From: Paulinella micropora | Lineage: Eukaryota > Cercozoa > Imbricatea > Euglyphida > Paulinellidae | DNA: 35,472 bases | Assembly: GCA_019918135.1 (NCBI GenBank) | Contig: WBZZ01000781.1 | Coordinates: forward strand, 1 to 35,472 | Direction of reading: 5' to 3' | Made by a program: the position numbers and the translations under genes | Shown: one piece after another, positions 20,043 through 28,350 of the stretch | How the letters are laid out: each line of letters starts with the position of its first letter | Position numbering within the stretch: position 1 is the stretch's first letter | The notes under the pieces: model-generated | What the model saw: only the letters and a program-made list of their open reading frames with translations | Told to the model about the DNA's origin: nothing | Database searches by the model: none

Positions 20043-21281
20043 TTACTCTACACCGCGACCGTAATCACCCCGTGCTAGCAACTCTCGGGAATGATAATAC
20101 CTTGCCATGTCTGCAGATCCCAAGTATTCTTGCAGCACAGCCTTGCGGAACTCTTGGCTGTACAGCAACTCCGGGCCTCCATAGCTGACTCCCAATAAAG
20201 CACGTTCGAGGTAATAATGGGCTCCACTGGCATAATCGTCCCAGACATACTGAGCTCGAATCGCGTCTTTTAGAGCTGTTAACCCCTGCCTCACCACTTG
20301 CTTGCTATTGTTGGTTAATTGTAATTCGTACCGATATATCAGTGCCCGCATTGCCTCGTGAGTAAGAGTTGGGTTTCTAGGTTGTACAACATGCTCGCGC
20401 ACCGCCTCGTCAACCTCGATCACCAACCTGCCGTTGTTAGCCAGCAAGCACTGGCGCAGCACATACTCTGCGCGATAATTGGCCCCTAGATAATGTCTTC
20501 TGTTGGGCGTATCGGGGAACGGGCGTTCTTTAGAGAGCCTGCAAAGTTCTTCCCAGGTAACGCTGGGGCTGCTACCAGGGGTCGTGGCCTTGAGTTTATA
20601 AGTTTTGCTCCGCCTTGCAAGTCGCAGCTCTTCTTCCAGTTCTGCTATCTTTTGGTCGATCTCCGTGTCTTCTTCGACTTCCATTTCATCTTGGCTTTGG
20701 ATTTGATTCTGCATCCACTGCTTACAATCTGTCATCATTTTCTCCTCCGACTTCTCATAAGTGAAAACATGGTTGCTGTACTTATTACCGTCCTTGTTCT
20801 TACACGCATCGTCCCAGCCTTGCAGCTTCGGTTCGATGCTTACAGAAGTGTATCCCCGTAGTTTGAGACGTTGTAGGACGTTGCTAAGAAGCTTCTGTTG
20901 TTCGGCTGGAGTCGTGGCTGCCTCAAACTCCGCTTGCACCGACTGTAGTGTTTCTCGAAAAGTTCGTGGTGAAAGTTCGACCGGTGGCTCCAATCTCTTT
21001 TTTTCGAAGCGGCTAGCGTCAATGGTCAGCTTAAAGTCGTGCTTAATCAGAAGCGAGGACAGGACGTCTTCTACAGGAAAATCCAGTTGGTTGTCTTTCC
21101 ACGATACTTCGTTTTTCTCCTGCTTGCACATTTTTTCTAGCTGGCTCCAGGTTAGTAAAGAGAACTCAGTAGACACTTGTCGCTGCTTCTGTTCCTGATG
21201 AGCTCGATTGTACTTGGGTGTTGTGCCAGCATTGGACATGCTTTCGCCACATTGTTTGCATGTGCCCTGTCTGCTCTGCAT
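20043..21281 (-). CDS. 412-residue protein with CxxC motif and internally duplicated module
   Basis: I place the start at ATG 21281; a TTG codon lies further upstream. The N-terminus has CKQCGES (residues 8-14). Two similar modules follow: one from LLTWSQLEKMCKQ (about 42) through LTIDASRFE and ELSPRTFRETLQS, the other from SVTWEELCRLSKE (about 237) through LVIEVDEAVRE and TLTHEAMRALIY. The parallel order of these segments indicates an internal duplication. A charged coiled-coil-like stretch (IAELEEELRLARR) joins them. The C-terminus is Tyr/Arg-rich. I do not recognise a family. The ORF is intact, and a GC-rich spacer separates it from the divergent EsV-1-7/nuclease gene. Confidence 0.7.
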   Translation of the reverse strand: MQSRQGTCKQCGESMSNAGTTPKYNRAHQEQKQRQVSTEFSLLTWSQLEKMCKQEKNEVSWKDNQLDFPVEDVLSSLLIKHDFKLTIDASRFEKKRLEPPVELSPRTFRETLQSVQAEFEAATTPAEQQKLLSNVLQRLKLRGYTSVSIEPKLQGWDDACKNKDGNKYSNHVFTYEKSEEKMMTDCKQWMQNQIQSQDEMEVEEDTEIDQKIAELEEELRLARRSKTYKLKATTPGSSPSVTWEELCRLSKERPFPDTPNRRHYLGANYRAEYVLRQCLLANNGRLVIEVDEAVREHVVQPRNPTLTHEAMRALIYRYELQLTNNSKQVVRQGLTALKDAIRAQYVWDDYASGAHYYLERALLGVSYGGPELLYSQEFRKAVLQEYLGSADMARYYHSRELLARGDYGRGVE

Positions 21282-21394
21282 CGTACTGCTACCAACCAAG
21301 GTCTTCACACGGGAGGGGGAACCTATCTCTGACTCCAATTAAGATAAAACAGAAGCAAAAGTTAAAAGCAAAGAAAAAAAAGCAACAAGTTTTT

Positions 21395-21545
21395 GTCCGG
21401 CCCCCCCCCCTCCCACCCCAAAAGAAAAAAGTCCAACAAAGCCGTTCCCTCCAACCCGTGCAGTTTGCACAAAAAAAAGAAAAAAGAAAAAGAAAAAAAA
21501 AGGTCTGGGCCAACGCCGGCGGGCGGGAGGGAGGAAAGCGTTACG
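21395..21545. repeat. duplicated intergenic module, copy 2
   Basis: Second copy of the 19455-19590 module: C run, AAAAGAAAAAAGTCCAA, GTGCAGTTTGCAC, then an expanded A/G tract and GGCCAACGCCGGCGGGCGGG. The main difference is length expansion of the A-rich part. Confidence 0.65.
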
Positions 21546-21863
21546 GCGGCCCTCCCCCCCCCGGCCCCCCCTCCCTTCTCGTTTCTTGCGACCCAAAGGC
21601 CCCCCCCTCCATTTCTTTGCAAAGCCTTTTTTTCTTTGGCGGTAAAAAGTTGTGGGGGGGGGCCGGCCGAATACGGAAAGGGTAGGGGGGGGCCGGCCCT
21701 CTTTTCGGCTGCCAAACAAAAGGGGGGCGGCTTTTTTCTTTTTTTGTTTCTGCCAGGCCACAAAATCCTCGGGCCTCCCACAACCCCCTTCCCCTTGTCG
21801 CTCAGAATTTTCTGCCCTTGCGGCGGATCCTGTTCATTTCACCACGCTAGCGGGAGGGGGGGG
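21546..21863. other. GC-rich spacer with C/G runs upstream of the nuclease-fusion gene
   Basis: Holds several C7-C9 and G7-G9 runs and a direct repeat of GGGGGGGCCGGCC separated by AATACGGAAAGGGTA. Long ORFs in this spacer are open in several frames because of composition, and none looks like protein. Confidence 0.6.
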
Positions 21864-23756
21864 ATGGCGTGCGAACCCAAGGCAGTTCGTGTCTTTGTGA
21901 GCAAGTACGGGGACCGCGACGCCGTCGCCGCGTTCGCAAACGGCGTGGAGCTGCGCGTCTTCGGCCGGACAATTGTCCTCCGCTCGTCGCAGGGCGAAGT
22001 CGCGCCGGCCTGCGAGCACTGCTTCACCCGCCGCGGCCGCTGTCGTGAGGCCGTGGCCGCGACAGTGCTGTGCGCCAGCCACACCCGCCGGCTGCAGAAG
22101 AAGAAGAAGCGCCGTCGCCTGCTAAAGAGCGCAGGCCAAGAAGGGGAAAAAAAGAAGACCAAACGACAGAAACCGAACGACGCTGCGGCGCTGCCAGAGG
22201 CTGGAGAAATTGTCGACCACCAACAAAACGGGCGAGACTATCAGTTAAAGGTAAGTGCAGGTGGCGCCCTTTTCAGTCGAGCGAGCAAAGATCCGCTGGG
22301 CTGGACACAATGGAAACTTGCGTGCTCATTTTGTTGGCAAAAAGAGACTGTCATTAGTGCAGGCAAACACTGGACAATAGATGACAAGGAACGGCGTTTT
22401 AAGCTCTGTGCAATGCATGCACGCGAAGAGGGTTCTCATCGAACGTTAAGCCCTTGTAAGGCATGTCCATTCGGGGACAAAAAAGAGGCTGGCTTTCCGG
22501 ACGAGCAAGGGCAGGCAAACAAGCTCTGTGCTGAGCATGCTAAGGAACAAGACTGTTACATTGTCTTAAACCCATGCGAAGCCTGTTTGCCTGGCGAAGA
22601 GATGAATGCAACCTTTGCAGACGAGCACGGACGAAAAAAGCGTTTGTGCGCGCAGCATGCAAAAGAACGCGGGTGTTACCGTGTGCACAATCCCTGTGAT
22701 TTGTGCCCGACAAACGACAAGAAACAAGCTAACTTTGCGGACGAACAAGGGCGCGGCTTGCGCCTATGCGCGCTGCATGCAAAAGAGCGCGGCTCCTACA
22801 AGGTTTTAAATCCATGCATAGCTTGCCCTGTCGGGGAGAAGAAGACTGCTACCTTTGCAGACGAGCGCGGACGAAAAAAGCGTCTGTGTGCCGATCATGC
22901 TAGAGAACGCATGTGTCATATTGTACAGAATCCATGTCGGGCTTGCCCTCCAAACTCCAAACGGCAGGCTAACTATGCAGACGAGCATGGACGACCTCAC
23001 AGTCTTTGTGCAGAGCATTCGATGGCGCGCGGCTCCTATGAGGTGCAGAACCCCTGTGAGGCATGTCCGCCGCATGAAAAGAAACAGGCTAATTATGCAG
23101 ACGAAAAGGGGCAGCCTCGTCGCCTGTGCGCCGATCATGCCAGAGAACGAGGATCTCACCGTGTGCAAAACCCTTGTGAGGACTGTCCTGATGACAACAA
23201 GAAAGACTCTGCTTTTGCGGATGAACGTGGACAACAAAAGCGGCTTTGTGCAGAGCACGCGTTTGAGCGGGGTTTGATTCCTAAGCCGGCCGCGGGGTGC
23301 TCCATTGCGGCGTGCAGGCTGTGGGATAGGCTCGAACAAGCGCTTGGTTTGAAAATCCAGCACAAGCACTTTGTCAATGGCGGCGATAGTCCGCAGGGGT
23401 CCGAGGCAGCTGTCCCTGGCACGAGGATGCGGCTGGACGGCTACGACGAAGCCGGAAATTGTGTGTACGAGTTCCACGGCAACGCGTACCACGGCTTCCC
23501 TCCAGGGCATCCACTCTACGCCGATGGGCGGTCTTCTGTTACCGGACGTCGCAACCGAGATTTGTACCGAGAGACAATGGCTCGGATGTATTTTATCCGA
23601 CAGAAAATGCCCCCGGGCTGCCGCGTGCTGTATACGTGGGAGCACGAGTACAAGAATATCAAGGACAAGCCGCTGGCTACTGCCGCGTCGATATTGCACG
23701 AGCTGCCGCCAGGAGAGGATTATTACGAAGAAGATTCAGAATCAGAGGAAGAGTAG
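21864..23756 (+). CDS. EsV-1-7-like Cys/His repeat protein fused to a PD-(D/E)XK-type endonuclease domain
   Basis: The protein has 630 residues and starts at ATG 21864; the reading frame is open further upstream only through low-complexity spacer. The N-terminal 75 residues contain CEHC...CREAV...CASH, followed by a Lys/Arg-rich basic stretch. Residues about 153-470 hold eight repeats of about 40 residues with the pattern C-x2-C-x20-C-x2-H-x12, for example CEAC...RLCAQHAKERG. This resembles the EsV-1-7 motif (C-x4-C-x16-C-x2-H-x12) of brown-algal and viral proteins but has a shorter first gap. Residues about 500-610 carry RLDGYDEAGNCVYEFHGNAY, HGFP and a later YTWEHEY, the D...ExxG pattern of Vsr/PD-(D/E)XK-like nucleases found in large DNA viruses and mobile elements. 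A plausible role is sequence-guided DNA cleavage, with the repeats as DNA- or protein-binding units; this is inference. Confidence 0.75.
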   Translation: MACEPKAVRVFVSKYGDRDAVAAFANGVELRVFGRTIVLRSSQGEVAPACEHCFTRRGRCREAVAATVLCASHTRRLQKKKKRRRLLKSAGQEGEKKKTKRQKPNDAAALPEAGEIVDHQQNGRDYQLKVSAGGALFSRASKDPLGWTQWKLACSFCWQKETVISAGKHWTIDDKERRFKLCAMHAREEGSHRTLSPCKACPFGDKKEAGFPDEQGQANKLCAEHAKEQDCYIVLNPCEACLPGEEMNATFADEHGRKKRLCAQHAKERGCYRVHNPCDLCPTNDKKQANFADEQGRGLRLCALHAKERGSYKVLNPCIACPVGEKKTATFADERGRKKRLCADHARERMCHIVQNPCRACPPNSKRQANYADEHGRPHSLCAEHSMARGSYEVQNPCEACPPHEKKQANYADEKGQPRRLCADHARERGSHRVQNPCEDCPDDNKKDSAFADERGQQKRLCAEHAFERGLIPKPAAGCSIAACRLWDRLEQALGLKIQHKHFVNGGDSPQGSEAAVPGTRMRLDGYDEAGNCVYEFHGNAYHGFPPGHPLYADGRSSVTGRRNRDLYRETMARMYFIRQKMPPGCRVLYTWEHEYKNIKDKPLATAASILHELPPGEDYYEEDSESEEE

Positions 23757-24951
23757 ACGACACGGTCCGGAAGCGGCCAAAAAATATAATAAACTTTTAA
23801 ACGATCTCATTGTTTTTTTGACTAAAACAAACTTCTTTTTCCTCATCCTCTGCACTGGCGTTAGTCTTGGCTTTTTTGCCGGTGGCTCAGGACTGTCGGC
23901 GTCCTCTGCTGCCTCCGCCGCTGCCGCCACGGGGGCTGCGGGAGGCACTACAGGACGCGCAAGGCCCTGTAAGGCCCGTCCGGCCTGCTCGATCATGCTC
24001 GTCGGCACTTCCTTGTACGCGACACCATAGGTCCCTACGCAAAGTACACCTGACTTTACGTTGGCCGGGTTGTGTACGTCTGCATAAAGAGCCAGTGCGA
24101 CAACGCAGCCTGGATCAGATAACGATTCATCGGAAGATCGGCCCAGCCGCAGAAATCTGCGCCTCTCATCGTCGCGGTCTTCGCAGTCGCCCTGTCAAAT
24201 AACGCCTGTGATTTTTTGAGTTCTAGCAAAACAACGTCCTGCGTCTTGGTGTCGCGCCAGACCTGGTCTATGTGTGTGCACAAGTCCAGGGACCAATTGT
24301 GCACGGCTACTTGAGCGCCAAGTGGCTCGCCGAAACGGCTGAAGAGGAAGGAGAGCGCGCTGGCGGCGAGGGGGTGCACGCAGTGCAGAGTGTCGGGGTC
24401 CAGGTCGACGCCCGTGCAGGCCTTGAGGCTGCGGCAGAAGCTCTGTTTCTGCTGCGGCGGCGCCCCTGCCCAAACGCTGTAATTTTTCTTGAAGATGGTG
24501 CCCTTAAGCACGGGCGGCCGCAGGCCCGTGGCTATCTCGGTGAAGGCGGTGAGCTGGCAGTCTACAGCGAGGCCGTTCCCTGCACAGACGATCAAGAGAA
24601 AAAGGTGACAACAAAAAGCTCGGGCGGACAGTAAGCGCGATAAACAAAAGAGAAAAGACAGTGCAGACCTCGGCCAAACCAGGGGGCCTGGATGTGCCTG
24701 GCGGAGTTCCGCTTCTGCGTGACAGAGGCGGCGCGTTCTTCCCATTGGGCGTACACGTTCTGTTTGGGTTTAATGGTTTTGTGACTGAACTTGGGGTCCT
24801 TCTGCCACACGTGCGCCTCGAGCCACGTGTGCACGCCCGCGAGCGCGCGGCCGCGGAACGAGGGCACGAAGGTCGGCGGCAGTTGCTTGATGTGGTGCGT
24901 GACGTCGGGGTCGAGCGCGCGCCAGGGAGGTTTTGGCCTCTTCTTGGTCAT
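23742..24951 (-). pseudogene. RecB/YqaJ-like PD-(D/E)XK exonuclease, one intron, frameshifted 3' part
   Basis: Start ATG 24951 (MTKKRPKPPW). Exon 1 is 24951-24669, an 89-nt intron follows (24668-24580), and exon 2 runs from 24579. The join is phase 1 and keeps the frame. Around residue 199 lies CTHIDQVWRD and at 213-217 LELKK, the D...ExK catalytic pattern of RecB/lambda-exonuclease-like nucleases, followed by YLIQAALSHWLF where a helical Q motif is expected. A stop at 24056-24058 cuts the frame. A different frame continues with KSGVLCVGTYGVAYKEVP and a Lys-rich tail down to 23742, so one frameshift at about 24060-24090 separates them. The tail overlaps the last bases of the convergent nuclease-fusion gene. 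The enzyme would process DNA ends; whether this copy works is doubtful. Confidence 0.6.
23788..23793 (+). terminator. AATAAA polyadenylation-type signal
   Basis: AATAAA lies 32 nt after the stop codon of the EsV-1-7/nuclease gene, in a short AT-rich patch (ATATAATAAACTTTTAAA) within otherwise GC-rich sequence. Confidence 0.45.
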
Positions 24952-25265
24952 GCAGTTCTTGGCGTTTTTGCTCTTTTGAACGAAATATAAAATAAAAGGA
25001 AGAACGAGGGGTAGAAAATAAAGCAAAGAAGAAGAAGAAAAAAAACAGATTCGGGAAAGGAAAACGAAAAAGGGTACTAGGGGCACAGCCCCCCTCCCCC
25101 CCAAAAAAAAGAAGTGAGAGCACGGAAATGCTAGAGAGATTGCCCCCTCCCCTCCCCGCAAGTGCCGCCAAATCTGCGCGTTGCCCCCCTCCCCACCCCT
25201 TGCTCTCCACCCCCGCCTAAAATCTTGGTTTACAATTTTTTGTTTTAAAAAAAGGAACGAAGTGT
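24952..25265. other. spacer between the exonuclease and first LRR gene
   Basis: AT-rich near 24970-25060 (upstream of the exonuclease start on the minus strand, including TTTATATTTCG), then C-rich runs at 25088-25200. No coding stretch is supported. Confidence 0.5.
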
Positions 25266-26760
25266 TCAAGAATCCCATAGATCTTGCAGTTCATTGGCAG
25301 GAATAGATTGCGTGTCAACTTGCAAACCGGGCCTGGCCTGCCTGAGCCTCTGCAGCATTTCTGCTGGCGGAATTTGGCACTCGCTCATCTTAATTGTTCG
25401 CAACGCTCGGCAGTGCTTGAGCTCGGCCACGTCTCCGCTGAAATAGCACCAAGAAAATTCTAGTTCTTGCAGCACGTGACACTGCTTTATTTCGGAGAGC
25501 GTCGAGCTGGTTATGTTGTAAGACCCTAACACTAGCCGTTGTAGGCCCGCGCAGCCCGCAAGTCCCGTAGGAGTTTTCCTGTTGAGCACTCCGGTGCGAA
25601 AGCGAGCGGCATGCGTGCAGTGCCTTGAGGTTGGCAAATGGATTGGCTTGTCCCAATCGCAGTTCTTGGAGCGCGGGGCAGCGCTGCAATTTAGCCAAGC
25701 CCCGCAGGGTGAGGCCTGGACATCTGGACAGACACAGGGCCTGCAGGCCCGGCCAGCCGGACAGTTCGTCCAGCAGCTCATCCAACGCGTCGGGATCCAG
25801 AGCCAGCTTGAGCTTCGTGAGGCCCTTGTCCAGTGAACGTACGGCGGCTGGTGCGAGGGGCCTAAAGTCGAGCAAGTCCAGCTCCTGCAGTTTCGTGAGC
25901 GAAGGCAGTTGCTGGAGCACGTTCGTAGCTCCGACCAAGTCGCGCAAGGCCAGCCGAGTGATCGGCAGGTCCTGCAGGCCGGAGCCCGTGATTTGGTGGC
26001 AAGAGGCTAGGTAGAGTTTCTGGAGTTTCGGCATCGAGCGTAGATATTTCAGCCCGTGGTCTGTAATTACACGACAATCGTGCAGCGCCAGGTTCTGTAG
26101 TTGCTGCAGTTCCTGCAGGTTCCGGAGGTTTTCGTCGTGGACTCTTTGGCCCGAAATCACGAGCGTCCGGAGAGTCTGGGTGTGCTGACTATCTTTCAGA
26201 GACAGACAGATGTTGATGGTGCCCCTGGCCACTAGGTTGTGGATGCAGCCAAACTCGTCCAAGGCCTTGCTTTCTTGCCAGAACCGGTCAGAGTACCATT
26301 CGCCCTCCAGGACCAAGGTTTCTACCGTGACGGTTTTTAGGGAGTAGCCCTGGTAGTCGGACCAGCGTTCGCGGTCTTGGTAGTAGGGCTGCTGTAACAC
26401 CAACCGTTGTATAGGGCGTTTGGCATCGGCGCAGGCGCGGGTAAAGAACCGGAGTATTCTGCGGTGCTGCTCGTTCGAAAACCTAAACACTGGCTGCTCG
26501 TAGTTTGCCCAGAAGGCGAGTTGCTGGACTAAAGCCAAAGAGCTTTTGCACGGGAGCGCGAACCGGACGGCTTCCTCCGCGCCTGCCAGGTCTCTCACCA
26601 TTGGCCAGAGATCGTCGGGCAGTTTGAACAGCCAGCAAGAAGACTGCTCGGACCGAAGTTTGCTTCTTTTGCGTGGCCTAACCTCTTCAAGCGGCGCCGA
26701 GAGAGGGGGGATCCCGCGGGTGGCTCGGGCTGACCTCCTCGTAGCCAGAAAATAACTCAT
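25266..26760 (-). pseudogene. F-box-like / leucine-rich-repeat protein 1, one frameshift
   Basis: Start ATG 26760. After a basic N-terminus comes an F-box-like segment, FKLPDDLWPMVRDLAG followed by ALPCKSSLALVQQ (residues about 44-85). Residues from about 190 on are LRRs of the cysteine-containing type, with units such as LQNLALHDCRVITDHGLKYL, MPKLQKLYLASCHQITG and LQALCLSRCPGLTLRG. Around 25600 the frame changes: the old frame ends at 25390 in non-LRR sequence, while another frame continues LRR units (LQRLVLGSYNITSS, LQELEFSWCYFSG) down to a stop at 25266. F-box/LRR proteins are substrate adaptors of SCF ubiquitin ligases and are common as expanded families in some giant viruses. It is paralogous to the next gene. 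Confidence 0.7.
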
Positions 26761-26768
26761 GTCCCCTT

Positions 26769-26774
26769 TTTATA
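26769..26774 (-). promoter_or_regulatory. TATAAA box just upstream of LRR gene 1
   Basis: On the minus strand CTTTATAAAAAGGGGAC ends immediately before ATGAG. The TATAAA is only about 9-14 nt from the start codon, too close for a usual eukaryotic TATA box. It resembles the short AT-rich promoter elements of giant viruses, where 5' untranslated regions are very short. The LRR gene 2 start is likewise preceded by TATTAAAAAAAAC. Confidence 0.35.
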
Positions 26775-26943
26775 AAGTTGGAGTGTTCACTTTCTGTGCA
26801 CGGGGGGGCGCGTGTTCTTCTTTTTTCCTGCTGCCCCCCCCCCCGCTTCTTCCGGGCCAATTTCCTTTCCCTCCCCCGCCGTGCTCTTTGTTGGGGGGGG
26901 GGGGCTGCGGCGCCTGTCTGTTTGCACCAAGGTTTTGGCTTTT

Positions 26944-28134
26944 TTAATTAAACTGTGAAGAAATCTCTAGGTCGGGCCTCCTTCTCTGCAGGCGCTCTAG
27001 CATTTCCTGCGTTACGCCCCCGGATTCGTACACGTCAAGCTTTTTCAGCGAACGACAATACTGAATCGGGTCTAGCGTGTTAATCCCCGGACAGGACTGT
27101 AGTTCCAATTTTGTTAGGTTGTCGCAGTGCTGTAACTCGGCGAGCCACTCACTAGTTAAGTTTGCGCAGCCATGAATATCTAAATGGTAGAGCGAGGCAC
27201 ATCTTCGCAGGCAGAGGGCCAACGAGGTGCTTGTAACATTGGTACATTTCCGGACGGTGAGACACCGCAGCGCGGGGACATTGAGCGCGCCTGTCAGGCC
27301 CGTACAGGATTCCAGGGACAGGCTTTCGAGCGCTTTGCAGTCCCGAAGCGCGGCCAGCCGGTCGTCGGTGATGCGGGGGCAGCGCGAGAGCCATAGCTCT
27401 CGGAGCTTGGGGCACTCGGGGAGCTGGCCCAGGCATGCCCCCGTGATTCGCGCGCAATCTCCCAGGAAAAGCGCTTGTAGGTCCTTAAGGTCCTTGAGCC
27501 CCCGCAGTGCCTGGTCGGTAGGGCTTCCCGAGAGCCACAGCCATTCAAGTCTTGTCAGTTGGGCAGGACGCGAGCTAAAGTGTCGTCCGCGCGCTGATCG
27601 TTTGTTTGGATGCTCAGAGAAAGGAGCGAACCGGCGCTGCGCAACTGCGCTAGCGGACTAATGTCCTGGCAGTTCGATAGAAACAACTTGTGGATGGACG
27701 GAAAGGCCCGCAAGAGCTTTGCCCAGGGTTGATCTTGCTGACCAGTCAGAGCTAGTTTCTTGACTGAGAAGCCCGAGAGCACACGGAGGTCGGCTTCCTG
27801 CACAGGGCGTTTGATGTCTAGGCTGCCCAAGAGAGTAGACTTGTGTAGCCAGGTGAGTATGCGCCGGTGGGGGAGCAGCTCGAGCTCGAAGGCGGGCTGT
27901 TGGAAGTTCCCCCAGAACGTGGGGCCCTGCACCAGCGCCAGTAGGGCCGTGCACGTCAGGGCCAGGGCGCTCGCGAGGTCGGGGCCGGCCAGGCCGTTGA
28001 TCATTGGCCATACATCCTCTGGCAGAGTGAGCAGCGACGAGGCTCTGTTTGTCTGCACAAGGCACCTGCGCTTCGACGCTCCCGGACGGACCCCCTGCCG
28101 CCAGCTTCCTCGCGGACTTAATTTTTTCTGCCAT
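26944..28134 (-). pseudogene. F-box-like / leucine-rich-repeat protein 2, two frameshifts
   Basis: Start ATG 28134 (MAEKIKSARKLAAGG). The frame changes before 28040, where LLTLPEDVWPMINGLAG and LALTCTALLALVQ form an F-box-like segment closely matching LRR gene 1. That frame ends at 27555. A second change at about 27575 is needed to continue LRR units in the next frame: LEWLWLSGSPTDQALRGLKD, LRELWLSRCPRITDDRL, LESLSLESCTGLTGAL, YHLDIHGCANLTSEWL, LTKLELQSCPGINTL. The stop is at 26944. The uninterrupted homology on both sides of each break argues for indels and not introns. It sits 183 bp upstream of LRR gene 1 on the same strand, so the pair is a tandem duplication. Confidence 0.7.
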
Positions 28135-28350
28135 GTTTTTTTTAATAGAGAGAGAGAAAATGGGAGGGAAAATGGGAGGGAAAATGGGTGTCCTTGCGGC
28201 GGTCCTCCCCCCCCCCTTTTGCTTCGATTGTGTGGGAGGGAGGGAGGGGGCCCTAGTACTGCGGGCTTTCGTGCAATAGCGCAAATAACACTTGTGCTAA
28301 GGGCTGCTTCACTGCGTCGGTGATGTCGTCCTGTGTGAAAGCTCTTTTCA
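28135..28350. other. divergent promoter spacer with short direct repeats
   Basis: Contains GGGAGGGAAAAT repeated in tandem (28160-28195), a C9 run and a GGGAGGGAGGGAGG stretch between the divergent LRR gene 2 and the Cys-rich gene. No gene is seen. Confidence 0.5.

Noticed and set aside
21393..21863. N-terminal extension of the EsV-1-7/nuclease protein by about 157 residues
   Set aside because: The extension is low-complexity Pro/Lys/Gly coded by spacer repeats and begins at a TTG. The ATG at 21864 starts ordinary protein sequence.
22251..22276. Short intron in the EsV-1-7/nuclease gene (GTAAGT...TTTTCAG)
   Set aside because: The interval is only 26 nt and its removal would shift the frame, while reading through keeps the downstream repeats in frame.
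22453..23290. CRISPR-like array because of regular 120-bp repeats
   Set aside because: The periodicity is a protein repeat of 40 codons. The units diverge at the DNA level in codon positions, and there are no short identical repeats with unique spacers.
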